A stretch of 64,000 bases of DNA. Source: Candidatus Hydrogenedens terephthalaticus JGI OTU-1. Its GTDB lineage: Bacteria > Hydrogenedentota > Hydrogenedentia > Hydrogenedentales > Hydrogenedentaceae. The stretch lies in the NCBI GenBank assembly GCA_000493945.1, contig AWNW01000001.1:62001-126000 (forward strand), read 5' to 3'. The notes under the pieces are model-generated. The model did no database searches, had not been told where the DNA came from, and saw nothing but the letters and a program-made list of their open reading frames with translations. Shown piece after piece: positions 44,684 to 54,156 of this stretch (within the stretch, counting starts at the first letter, position 1; each line of letters begins with the position of its first letter). Position numbers and translations under genes: made by a program.

Positions 44684-47368
44684 ATGAGAAGTAAAATATC
44701 TTTTTTAGGGCTGGCTGTAATTGTCCTCTTTTTTTGTGTATTTTATGGGATTGTGAATAACACCTCCTATGCACAGGATTTGATTGTGAAGGGAGATTAT
44801 CATACTGCGGATAGAAATCAAGATTATAAAATTGATTTAAGCGAACTTCTGCGTATTATTCAGTTTTTTAACGCACGAGCGTATCATTGTGATCCGGAGG
44901 GAGAAGATGGATACGCACCGGGGACAGGTGACCAATCCTGTGAACCTCATGATAGCGATTATGAACCGAATACTCCTTGGCGAATATCTTTAAATGAACT
45001 TCTTCGTTTGGTACAGTTTTATAATGTGTGTGGTTATGAAGTAGACCCCTCTAAAGAAGATGGCTTTCGACCTGTTTTATGTCCTGTAATTATTGAAGGA
45101 GAGCCCGAAGGAACTCCCGAAGGTTTAGAAGGGGAAGGTTTTTCGGAAGGAGTTTTAGAAGGGGAAGGAGAGACCTATAATTATGCTCGTATTATTGTTG
45201 ATAGAAGGGATTCAGTTCCGAATACAGAGATAAATATCCCGCTTACTCTTGAGACTAAAAATGTTGCGTTGGGATATGTACAATTTGACCTGATTTTCAA
45301 TTCCAATCGGATACAGTATCTGGATTATATGATAGGTCCGGCTATTCAAACTACGGGTCGGAATCTGTCTGTAGGACAAATTATTCCTGGAAAAATAAGA
45401 TTGACAACAACAGGGACATCTACTTCCGGGATGACATCTGGCATATATGCTATTTTGAGATTTAAGGTTTCCGACAATGTAGAGTTTAATGATGTCTATT
45501 CTATTTATGCCGAAAGCATAATGGCTACCAGTTATCCTGACGGATTGATTTATCCTCTTTCCGTGCTGGCAGGGTATATTCGTATTTATAGTTCGTTCCC
45601 GTATCCTCCAACTGCGGAGTTCTCAGCCACTCCTGTAAAAAATATAATTAATAGTGAAATTGAATTCCGTGATGAAAGTAAGATGGGAAATGGAACGGAA
45701 CCTACCTGGCAGTGGAATTTCGGGGATGGAAGTTTTAGTTTTTTGAGAAATCCTACACATATATACCAATCTCCGGGTGTGTATACGGTAACTTTGACTG
45801 TTACGACCAGTGCGGGGCAGAGTATAAAACAAAAGACAGGTTATATTGAAATAATTCATGGCTCTCGAATATATGTAAAGAAGCCGCAAACAAAGAATCC
45901 AAAAGAAGAAATTGAGCCTGATGGATTATCATGGGCGACAGCATTTCCTACTTTACAGGAAGGAATAGATAAAGCGTTCGAATTAGGTGGAGGAGAGGTA
46001 TGGGTTGCTGCGGGAGATTATAACGAGGTTCGTTCTAATCCTTATGGTGCGTTAATACTCCGAGAATTGGTGAATGTATATGGTGGTTTTCAAGGCACAG
46101 AAACAGAATTAAATCAAAGGAACTATCAAACGAACATCACTATTATTAATGGTAGTGTAGCAAGAAATGGACAACCTGCCTGGCATGTGGTTAGAGGTGA
46201 AAATTACAGTGAATTAAATGGGTTTATAATAAAAGGTGGTGATTCCCGTTACGATACTGTTTACAGTGATGCTCAGGATGGAGGCGGTTTATATATTCCC
46301 GCAAAGAAGATGGTTGTCAAGAACTGTTCTTTTTTCCAGAACAAAGCGGTCGGAGTAGGTGCGGGTGTATGCTGTATCAGCGGAAAATTATCTATATACA
46401 ATTGCAATTTTATTGAGAATATGATAGAAAATATTTCTTCTGCTTCCAGTTATAACTATGGTTCTGCTATTTATGTGTCAGATAGTGTTGTTAATATTCA
46501 GAATTCCCGTTTTGAATCCAATCGCATTTCCTCGCAGGGAATCTGGCAAACCTCTACCCAGAATATAACCGCTGTTTCCGCGGGTGGAGGGATATTTGCC
46601 TATAACTCCTCATTATCAATAGATAACTGTCTATTCTATTCAAACACATGTTCCGCAGAAGGAATAGGTCATGGGACTGTCGGAGGTGGAGTGTATGGTG
46701 CTTTTGCAAAGGCATTAGGCGGGGCTATTTACCTGTGGTATAGTGACATCAATTTGAGAAATTCAGATTTTAGAAATAATAGTGTTTCCACGAATGACCA
46801 TAATGGTTTTTCCCGTGCAAGTGCAGGGATGATTTATTTGACCCGAAGTTCTGCAAAAATTGTGAATGTTATTGGATTTAGAAATAAGGCTTATGATTTT
46901 AGTTCCTCTATTGAAAGAACAGGTGGTGTGCATATAGACCTATGTGAAAATGTTGTATTTTCAAACTGCACCTTATATGACAATCAAGCAGATTTAACCA
47001 CAACAAGTCATGGAGGTGCTGTTTTTAACTATTACAGCAATGTAGCATTTGCGAATACGATTGTCTGGCAAAATTCTGGTCAAGGAACATATTCTCTCGG
47101 GAATGATGCGATATTTATGTATTGTAATACACAGCAAGTGAAAAATGGAACAGGAAATATAAGTTCAGATCCATTGTTTATTTTCCCGAGTGCGGGTAAT
47201 TTTAGATTAAACAATGGTTCTCCGTGTATAGACAGAGGGATGGATACAAGTTCTAATGAATGGGGAAATGTGTTGACAGATATTGAGGGGAATCTTCGTG
47301 GACGGGATGCGATTCCGGGTGTTACCGGGGATGGTTCTGATTACGATATGGGTGCCTATGAATATTAA
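44684..47368 (+). CDS. Exported dockerin/cohesin-like, PKD and beta-helix protein
   Basis: An 894-aa protein. Order: signal peptide (FLGLAVIVLFFCVFYG); two dockerin-like helix-loop segments (DRNQDYKIDLSELLRIIQFF at about 43-62 and a partner ending LNELLRLVQFYN near 112); an EGE linker (about 137-163); a cohesin-like beta domain (ARIIVDRRDSVPNTEINIPL, about 166-305); a PKD domain with WQWNFGDGS (about 310-392); and a right-handed beta-helix (about 395-890) with DGLSWATAFPTLQEGID and repeated NCxF turns, ending MGAYEY. It lies 120 bp after the other EGE protein. It probably forms a surface or scaffold protein acting on glycans. Confidence 0.85.
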   Translation: MRSKISFLGLAVIVLFFCVFYGIVNNTSYAQDLIVKGDYHTADRNQDYKIDLSELLRIIQFFNARAYHCDPEGEDGYAPGTGDQSCEPHDSDYEPNTPWRISLNELLRLVQFYNVCGYEVDPSKEDGFRPVLCPVIIEGEPEGTPEGLEGEGFSEGVLEGEGETYNYARIIVDRRDSVPNTEINIPLTLETKNVALGYVQFDLIFNSNRIQYLDYMIGPAIQTTGRNLSVGQIIPGKIRLTTTGTSTSGMTSGIYAILRFKVSDNVEFNDVYSIYAESIMATSYPDGLIYPLSVLAGYIRIYSSFPYPPTAEFSATPVKNIINSEIEFRDESKMGNGTEPTWQWNFGDGSFSFLRNPTHIYQSPGVYTVTLTVTTSAGQSIKQKTGYIEIIHGSRIYVKKPQTKNPKEEIEPDGLSWATAFPTLQEGIDKAFELGGGEVWVAAGDYNEVRSNPYGALILRELVNVYGGFQGTETELNQRNYQTNITIINGSVARNGQPAWHVVRGENYSELNGFIIKGGDSRYDTVYSDAQDGGGLYIPAKKMVVKNCSFFQNKAVGVGAGVCCISGKLSIYNCNFIENMIENISSASSYNYGSAIYVSDSVVNIQNSRFESNRISSQGIWQTSTQNITAVSAGGGIFAYNSSLSIDNCLFYSNTCSAEGIGHGTVGGGVYGAFAKALGGAIYLWYSDINLRNSDFRNNSVSTNDHNGFSRASAGMIYLTRSSAKIVNVIGFRNKAYDFSSSIERTGGVHIDLCENVVFSNCTLYDNQADLTTTSHGGAVFNYYSNVAFANTIVWQNSGQGTYSLGNDAIFMYCNTQQVKNGTGNISSDPLFIFPSAGNFRLNNGSPCIDRGMDTSSNEWGNVLTDIEGNLRGRDAIPGVTGDGSDYDMGAYEY

Positions 47369-47405
47369 TCAGGATATTGAAAAAGAATAATAGAGTAGTA
47401 GCAAT

Positions 47406-48938
47406 TTAATCTTTTTCAGGAAATCTCTCGCGAATTTGTAATACTTCTTCAATATTGGAGAAAAATATATCTACTAAATCGGGGTCAAATTGTTTTCCTC
47501 GTTGTTCGGCGAAGTACTCTTTGATTTCGTCTAAAGTCCATGCCCTTTTATATACTCGCTCTACTCCTAAAGCATCGAAGACATCGGCTATCCCTACGAT
47601 TCTTCCAAAAATATGTATATCTTTTCCTTTTTTGCCGTTGGGGTAGCCATTTCCATCAAAGCGTTCGTGATGTTCCAATGCAATTATAGCCGCAGATTGT
47701 AATACAACCCCCTTGGTTTTACTTAACATATCATAACCAATGGTAGTATGCGTTTTTATTACATCAAACTCTGAAGGTGTTAAGGGTCCAGGTTTATTTA
47801 ATATTGCGTCAGGTATTCCTACTTTTCCAACATCGTGAAGGGGTGAGGCTAAACGAAGAATTTCCGCCTCTTTATTAGATAGACCTAATTTTGATGCTAA
47901 TAATTTTGAATATTCCGCAACCCTTTTTACATGGCTCCCTGTTTCGCGAGAACGAGTTTCTACAATTTCACCTAATGTGAAGACGATTTCTCTTTGTGCA
48001 GATTCTATTTCATGTATTAAACGGGCATTTTCTATGGCTGAAGATCCATGGTTGGCTATGATTTTTAATACTTTTAAGTCCGTTTCAGAAAAGGTTTCAC
48101 CATCTAACTTATCCGTGACATTAAGAACTGCAATTACATCCTGCTCATTAATTGCCAGAGGATGTGATTCCATAAATTCCGATTTTTTTCTCTGTAGTGG
48201 AACAGAAATAAAGGATGTATTTTTTAATCCGATTAAGAAGTTTTGTAAATCAGGATTTTGACTGATGTCTTCAATTAGTAACGGTTCTATGTTCTTTACA
48301 ACAATTCCCGAAACAGTTTTGAAATCTACAGGAATGGTTTTTCCATTAAATTCCGAAGGTAGTCCGGTACTGGCAACGACTTTAAGGTATTTGCCATCCT
48401 CAACGACTTCAAGTATAGAACCCCGTTTTGCCTGTGTATGTTCTAATGCAGCATTCAATATAAACCTAAAAAGTTGTTCTTCATCTCTTATAGCGGATAT
48501 ATTTTCACTAATCTTGAATAGTTCTGTAATTTCTTTTAAACGGGCATTTTCCTGAATGAGCCGATTTCTTTCCAGTGCATTGTTTACTACCGTTTTAATT
48601 TCTGTGATATTGAAGGGTTTTAGCACATAATCGTAAGCCCCCTCCTTTACTGCGGCTCTTGCTGTTTCTATGGTAGCATATCCCGTCATAATGATAGGGA
48701 CAATACCCGGATTAAGTTCTCTTGCTTTGTGTATCAGAGTAATTCCATCCATTTTAGGCATCATAATATCTGTAAATAAGACAGCAATCTCGCTATCTTC
48801 ATGAATAGTTTTTAGTGCGGTCTCCCCGTCAGGTGCCAATTCTACAGAAAAACCCTCATCTGTCAAAAGGTCAAAAAGTAATTCACGGATGATTAATTCA
48901 TCATCAACTATCAGAATTTTTTCTTTTTTGAACGGCAT
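47406..48938 (-). CDS. Response regulator with GAF and HD-GYP domains
   Basis: A 510-aa cyclic-di-GMP phosphodiesterase-type regulator. The receiver domain (residues 1-120) has the phospho-acceptor D57 in VLFTDIMMPKMDG and K at VLKPF. A GAF domain covers about 160-315. The HD-GYP domain (about 325-500) has HDVGKVGIPDAIL and EHHERFDGNGYPNGKKG, so its catalytic set looks complete. It should lower c-di-GMP in response to a partner kinase, which is not adjacent. It is convergent with the beta-helix protein gene and monocistronic. Confidence 0.95.
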   Translation of the reverse strand: MPFKKEKILIVDDELIIRELLFDLLTDEGFSVELAPDGETALKTIHEDSEIAVLFTDIMMPKMDGITLIHKARELNPGIVPIIMTGYATIETARAAVKEGAYDYVLKPFNITEIKTVVNNALERNRLIQENARLKEITELFKISENISAIRDEEQLFRFILNAALEHTQAKRGSILEVVEDGKYLKVVASTGLPSEFNGKTIPVDFKTVSGIVVKNIEPLLIEDISQNPDLQNFLIGLKNTSFISVPLQRKKSEFMESHPLAINEQDVIAVLNVTDKLDGETFSETDLKVLKIIANHGSSAIENARLIHEIESAQREIVFTLGEIVETRSRETGSHVKRVAEYSKLLASKLGLSNKEAEILRLASPLHDVGKVGIPDAILNKPGPLTPSEFDVIKTHTTIGYDMLSKTKGVVLQSAAIIALEHHERFDGNGYPNGKKGKDIHIFGRIVGIADVFDALGVERVYKRAWTLDEIKEYFAEQRGKQFDPDLVDIFFSNIEEVLQIRERFPEKD

Positions 48939-49088
48939 ATTTATTTATTCCTGCCAATATACGGAGTTTTTTCATTAAAAAAACAATAAATATAATAAAT
49001 TTATTCTGATTGATATTATATATATAATGATAGTTAAAATGAAATTTATGGTAATTAAATATTATTAAATTTTTATGAGGAGAATGAT

Positions 49089-50495
49089 ATGTATATTCAC
49101 GATTATTTTATGAAAATAACATTAACTATTTTGCTATCTTTTTTGTCGGTTTTTATTTTATGTTTAGATTCATATTCATTAACTGCGGGTGTTGCAAAAG
49201 GCATAATAACACCGGATATATCCAGAGAACCGATTGGTGTGTTTGGTAATAAAATGAATAAGGTAGGAAGAGATATTTATGCTCGTGTCCTCGTTCTCAA
49301 TGATGGTTTCCAACGGATAGTAATAGTAACCTATGACTTGAACTGTCTTGATGTTGCTACTCCAATTCTTCGGGAACGATTGAAAAAAGAATTAAGTATA
49401 CCGATAGAAAATTTTATTCCACTTGCAACCCATAATCATTGCGCCCCTATACAAATTGTTCCGGAAAATTTTGAATACGGTAGATGGTTGGCAGAAAAAA
49501 TTTATCAACTAATAAAAGAAGCCATTGACCATGAAATAGGACCTGTTTCATTAGAGTTTGGGTTTGGGTATGTTTATCATTTGTTTAGTTTGGGAAATGC
49601 CCCTGTGGATTATGAAGTTCAAGTATTAAAGGTGGTAAAAGATGACGGCACTCCTGTAGCCATTCTTTTTAATCATCCTACACATCCTTTACAGATAAAA
49701 GAACAGAATGATGTAATTGATACAGGTCATTTTGGTTATGCTATAGAATATGTGGAAGAAGCGTTTCCAGATACAATGGTCTTATTTGCAGATGCCTGTG
49801 GTGGAAATCAATTTACTAAGAACATGATGCACGCTCCTTTGCCTATTGTCCAGAAATATGGTAAAGAACTGGCTGATGAGGTGATTCGGATTGCAAAGAA
49901 TAAACAAAGAAGTATAGATGGGAATATTGTTAGTTCTTTTCAAGTTATTCCTTTGTCATTAAATAAACCAATACCTTTTGAGGATGTCCAACGACTTGCA
50001 TTTTTTTATCCGACGGATATTGGTTATATCCATTATCCTGCCCCGGAACGCGATACAAATTGGGTCCGTTCATTATTTAAACACTATAAAGAAAAAATAC
50101 CTTTTCCACAGAAAATTTCAGATATGATTTGCACAGATGATGAATTTTTAATCGAGAATAATCCGGATGGTAGGGAATTTCCATGTAGATTTGAGGAATC
50201 TATAGTTGTTAAAATAGGTGAACTTATTTTTGTTGCTTTACAGGGGGAAGTATGTGCCCCGATAGGTATGCGTATCAAAGACGCTTTTCGTTATGAACAC
50301 CCGATAATGTTGTTTGGATATATGGGTGAGCATAATTTATATATACCTACTCGAGAGATTGTGCGTCTGGATATATATCAAGCACGAGTAATTCAGGAGC
50401 AATACGCTTCACCTGTAAAGTGGTCGCCTACTGTGGAAGATGAAATGGTTAGTGCCGTTCAAAGTCAGATTAAAGATATTCTGAGAAAAAAGTAA
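49089..50495 (+). CDS. Exported neutral/alkaline ceramidase-like protein
   Basis: A 468-aa secreted relative of the 23933 protein. The start at ATG 49089 is preceded by GAGGAGA. The signal peptide is MKITLTILLSFLSVFILCL (the second Met at residue 8 could also begin it). Family motifs are GVAKGIITPDISREPIGVFG, the metal-binding PLATHNHCAP, LFNHPTHPLQI and FADACGGNQF. At 468 aa it lacks the C-terminal domain of true ceramidases. The substrate is unknown. It is followed 18 bp later by a HAD phosphatase gene, likely one operon. Confidence 0.85.
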   Translation: MYIHDYFMKITLTILLSFLSVFILCLDSYSLTAGVAKGIITPDISREPIGVFGNKMNKVGRDIYARVLVLNDGFQRIVIVTYDLNCLDVATPILRERLKKELSIPIENFIPLATHNHCAPIQIVPENFEYGRWLAEKIYQLIKEAIDHEIGPVSLEFGFGYVYHLFSLGNAPVDYEVQVLKVVKDDGTPVAILFNHPTHPLQIKEQNDVIDTGHFGYAIEYVEEAFPDTMVLFADACGGNQFTKNMMHAPLPIVQKYGKELADEVIRIAKNKQRSIDGNIVSSFQVIPLSLNKPIPFEDVQRLAFFYPTDIGYIHYPAPERDTNWVRSLFKHYKEKIPFPQKISDMICTDDEFLIENNPDGREFPCRFEESIVVKIGELIFVALQGEVCAPIGMRIKDAFRYEHPIMLFGYMGEHNLYIPTREIVRLDIYQARVIQEQYASPVKWSPTVEDEMVSAVQSQIKDILRKK

Positions 50496-50513
50496 TTACT
50501 GGAGTAGATGTGA

Positions 50514-51260
50514 ATGATAAAAGCAGTAAGTTTTGATTTTTGGGGAACATTGTTTCGAGACGCATTTAGTAAAGAAAGGCAGGAATATAGAGCCAAAGCC
50601 ATTGTAAATACTTTTAAGCAAGGGGTATCGTTGGAGAATGCTTTGGAAGCAATGTCAGTGGTGGGAAAAGAATTTGCACGATGCCATATTGAAGAGCAAC
50701 GAACATTAACACCTGAAGATGCAGTGGATATGGTTTCGTTGCAATTGGGTATAGACCTTAATAAACGCGAGTATGAGTTTCTTGCAGAAGAATTTGCTAC
50801 TGCTATATTAGTATTTCAGCCGGAACCTATAGAAAATGCTCTGGATGCAGTTCGATTTACCTCACAGTTTGTTCCCGTGGGTCTTATCTCAGATACGGGT
50901 ATATCTCCGGGAAAATCACTACTTAAATTGCTTGAAATACATGGCTTTACTCAATATATTTCCTCATATCGTTTTTCAGATGAAGAAGGTGTTGCAAAAC
51001 CCCAATCCATCATGTTTGAAAAAACGGCTTATGAATTAGGTGTGAAAACAGAAGAAATGCTACATTTAGGAGACCTGGAACCTACAGATATAATCGGGAT
51101 AAAGAGTGTGGGTGGTTATGCAGGTCTTTTTGCCGGGATAAATCTTAAATATATGACCTCTACAACGGCAGATTTTTTATTTACAAATTGGCTTGAGTAT
51201 ATTGAAAATCTACCAAGAATTTTAGATAACCATTTTGATAACAAAAAATCCGATCAATAA
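50514..51260 (+). CDS. HAD-superfamily hydrolase (subfamily IA-like)
   Basis: A 248-aa HAD phosphatase. Motif I is SFDFWGTLFRD, motif II VGLISDTGISPGK, motif III the lysine in EGVAKPQSIMF, and motif IV LHLGDLEPTDIIGIKSVGG. A cap helix bundle sits between motifs I and II. It resembles phosphoglycolate-phosphatase-type enzymes; the substrate is unknown. It is coupled to the ceramidase-like gene upstream. Confidence 0.9.
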   Translation: MIKAVSFDFWGTLFRDAFSKERQEYRAKAIVNTFKQGVSLENALEAMSVVGKEFARCHIEEQRTLTPEDAVDMVSLQLGIDLNKREYEFLAEEFATAILVFQPEPIENALDAVRFTSQFVPVGLISDTGISPGKSLLKLLEIHGFTQYISSYRFSDEEGVAKPQSIMFEKTAYELGVKTEEMLHLGDLEPTDIIGIKSVGGYAGLFAGINLKYMTSTTADFLFTNWLEYIENLPRILDNHFDNKKSDQ

Positions 51261-51276
51261 ATGACTAACTATTCGA

Positions 51277-52977
51277 CTATTCAAATTTCAGTTTAAAGTT
51301 TCTCCCGGAAACAATAGTATCATCAACCACAATAGGTCCATTTTCTGGAACTATAAATGGCATTTTGATGACATTTGAGATGTCTTTTTCTATATCCACT
51401 CCCGGCATAACCCAGCGTAACTCCATCCCTTTTTCTGTTAAGGCAAACGCTCCGATATGGGTTATATAAAACACCTCTTTACCTGCTTTTAGAGCCTCTT
51501 GTCCGTTGAATGTGATTTCACTTACTTTTTCAATAAATTTAGGTTGCCCCGCTTTTAACACTTTTACTTTTCCATCTTCTACTTTTATTTCCGACTGATT
51601 TCCCCATGCTACACAGAAGAATACCTTTTTAGCGGCTGTAGTCAGATCAATAAACCCCCCGGGACCTACATAATTAATGGCACCTTCTCCTCGTTTAGAG
51701 ACATTTACATTTCCGTTACCATCTACTTCCAGAGCACCTAAAATCACACTATCCAATCTTCTATAAATTCTTTGAAATACAGTAGCAGAAGAAACAATTT
51801 CAGTAGGGTTAATTGCCGCACCGAAGAATATTCCGGGTGCTGGCAAACCACCCATAACTCCACTTTCTGTCATCAGGGTTATATCATTCAAAGCCCCACT
51901 TTCGTAAAGAAGACGGGAAGCCTCTTCGGGAAGTCCAACACCAATATCTACATAGTCGCCCTTTTTAGAATTTTGAACAAATATTTTTGCTGCGAGTCGG
52001 GCTAATACTTCGTCCGCAGTAGTTCTACGGGGAGTAATCCCCAATACTTTATTTATAAAACGAACCCTTGCGATACCTTCATCTATCGGTGTTTTGCTAT
52101 TTAATGTCAGAAAATCCCAATAATGAATATGTTTTACTCCTCCTGTTTGTTCTGTCCCTCTCCAAACTACAATGGCATCAATATCTGAAGCAGGCAGGAA
52201 TATCTCATCGTGTCCCTTATCCACAATTTGAGCCACATTCGCAATAACAATTCCCCCACGCTTTTTTACCGCTTTGGTTATTTCGTAACTTTCGCCAATC
52301 ATTACAGCATTTTTTTGATAGATGTTACCCTCTTTATCTGCGGAGGGGGCGTTAAAGATGGCAACATCTGGCCAGGGGCATTCATATTTAAAGTATTCGT
52401 TATCTATTATTGACACATATTGTGGTTTATTCCCGTTAAGTAAAGGTGTTCCTCTACCTGTTCGTGGGTCTATGAAAGTTCCTGCACCTGTTTTGTTAAT
52501 GACAAAGTTTTTGCCTTCTTCTCCCATGGCTTTTAATATTAATGTAAGGGTTCCTTGAGGGATAATCTGGATTTCACAATGACCCTGGTCAGCTAATTTC
52601 AAAATAGATTTGTATGTTTCCGTATGTCCTGTGAAAATGCGTGTACAAAGCCCAGGCAAACCTAATTCTTCTAATGTTCCAGGTATTTTACCTCTTCCTC
52701 CCTGTCCACCTACACTGACAATAGTTAAATTGCAGGGATGCCCGGTTTCTTGAAACATTTCTTTAATTGTCCACCACATAAAAGAGGCTCTCATATTTCC
52801 TGCAAGCCCTGAAGTAGCAATAACAGAGCCGTCTTTAATCATACCGACTGCTTCGCGGGCACCCATGAATTTTGGGTTTCCAGGGACACGGACTGCTTTT
52901 TTTGTGTTTCTCCAATCCCAGGTGGCTCTCCATTTAGCAATGTGGTAAAGCAATTGAATTTTCGTTAATGTATTCAT
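51277..52977 (-). CDS. Family I CoA transferase (acetate/propionate type, YdiF-like)
   Basis: A 566-aa protein holding both alpha and beta halves in one chain. The N-terminal half shows SVIATSGLAGNMRASFMWW and GGQGGRGKIPGTLEELGLPG. The catalytic glutamate lies in LMTESGVMGGLPAPG near residue 369, followed by GEGAINYVGPGGFIDLT. It transfers CoA between short-chain acyl groups such as acetate, propionate or acetoacetate, supporting fermentative or beta-oxidation metabolism. It is monocistronic and convergent with the HAD gene. Confidence 0.92.
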   Translation of the reverse strand: MNTLTKIQLLYHIAKWRATWDWRNTKKAVRVPGNPKFMGAREAVGMIKDGSVIATSGLAGNMRASFMWWTIKEMFQETGHPCNLTIVSVGGQGGRGKIPGTLEELGLPGLCTRIFTGHTETYKSILKLADQGHCEIQIIPQGTLTLILKAMGEEGKNFVINKTGAGTFIDPRTGRGTPLLNGNKPQYVSIIDNEYFKYECPWPDVAIFNAPSADKEGNIYQKNAVMIGESYEITKAVKKRGGIVIANVAQIVDKGHDEIFLPASDIDAIVVWRGTEQTGGVKHIHYWDFLTLNSKTPIDEGIARVRFINKVLGITPRRTTADEVLARLAAKIFVQNSKKGDYVDIGVGLPEEASRLLYESGALNDITLMTESGVMGGLPAPGIFFGAAINPTEIVSSATVFQRIYRRLDSVILGALEVDGNGNVNVSKRGEGAINYVGPGGFIDLTTAAKKVFFCVAWGNQSEIKVEDGKVKVLKAGQPKFIEKVSEITFNGQEALKAGKEVFYITHIGAFALTEKGMELRWVMPGVDIEKDISNVIKMPFIVPENGPIVVDDTIVSGRNFKLKFE

Positions 52978-53232
52978 AACCGCCGAACCTTTAATTTTTT
53001 GTTTGAATTAATGTTATTTTTGATATATGCTTTTATAATTTCGTGTAGAAATTATATAAAATTAATAAGTTAAATTTCATAAATTAATAATTTTTATAGT
53101 ATTTTCGGAAATATTTTAAAGGTAATAAAACTAACACTTAAATTCAGTTATTTAGACAAGAAAATAAAGATTAGGTTTTAAAAAGTGTTGAGGAATTGAT
53201 ATAAAAGTGTTGTATAATCATAAAAAAATTGG

Positions 53233-54072
53233 GTGAGTAAAGTGGTTATAACAAAAAAACAAGAAAGTATTATTAATAAATACATATCAGAAGTGAATAC
53301 TTCTATAAATTCTTCAACAGATATTGAAAATAGACAAAAAATACTTCTTGAATTAAGAACCAGGATTATAACTACACTAAAAAAGACGGGAAAGAACTAT
53401 ATTCATGATGAGGAACTGTGCAGAATTTTATATGAAGAGTTTGGGGAACCTGTAACACAGGCTGAAAAGTTACTCCATCCAAGAGAGCCATCTCTAAAGC
53501 TTACTTTAGTTTATGAAAACAGGGTATGGTTAGGTGTTTGTGCAGGGTTATCTGCAAGACTTCGAATTCCTGTATTATTGATAAGATTGTTATTTTCTAT
53601 TTTGGGTTTGTGTCTTGGTTTTGGATTTGTTGTGTATTTATTCATTTATTTTTATCTCTATTTTACTTCAGGTGTTTATAGTGGCAAAAAAATCCATTGG
53701 GGTTTTCTTATTTATCAATTAATTTTAACCTTATTTTTATTAAGTCTTATTTATTGTATAGCCTTTTTCTTATTAAGGGGTGTCGAATTCTTACATAGCA
53801 GATGGGTATCGTATTATTATAAGAGTAGTTTAGCCAATATTGATGAGGTATATTCATTTATATTTATGTCATTTTTATTCTATGTGTGGACAGGGATTTT
53901 ATCTGCTATTATGGGTGGATTGCCATTAAGAAATGACTGGGATAAAACATTCCGTAATATTCGAGATGCCCAAATTGCCCTTTTAGTTCTTTTTGAATCT
54001 TCTGGGATAGCATGGGTTTTATATCATCTTATTATAGAATCTATTGCCGCCTTTCGCAGCATAATGATATAA
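53233..54072 (+). CDS. PspC-domain membrane protein with N-terminal HAAS-like domain
   Basis: A 279-aa protein starting at GTG 53233. Residues 1-90 form a helical segment of the HAAS/DUF1700 kind (ILLELRTRIITTLKKTGKNY, EEFGEPVTQAEKLLHP). The PspC domain follows: NRVWLGVCAGLSARLRIPVL, then LLIRLLFSILGLCLGFGFVV. Three or four more membrane helices come after it. PspC proteins help sense membrane stress. No Psp partner genes are adjacent. Confidence 0.85.
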   Translation: MSKVVITKKQESIINKYISEVNTSINSSTDIENRQKILLELRTRIITTLKKTGKNYIHDEELCRILYEEFGEPVTQAEKLLHPREPSLKLTLVYENRVWLGVCAGLSARLRIPVLLIRLLFSILGLCLGFGFVVYLFIYFYLYFTSGVYSGKKIHWGFLIYQLILTLFLLSLIYCIAFFLLRGVEFLHSRWVSYYYKSSLANIDEVYSFIFMSFLFYVWTGILSAIMGGLPLRNDWDKTFRNIRDAQIALLVLFESSGIAWVLYHLIIESIAAFRSIMI

Positions 54073-54156
54073 AGTCATTTCAGAATTAATAATGAGATTT
54101 AGGGTATAATCTTATCTCAAAGTTGTAGTAAAAGAATAAAAGATAGGAGTTAAAAA

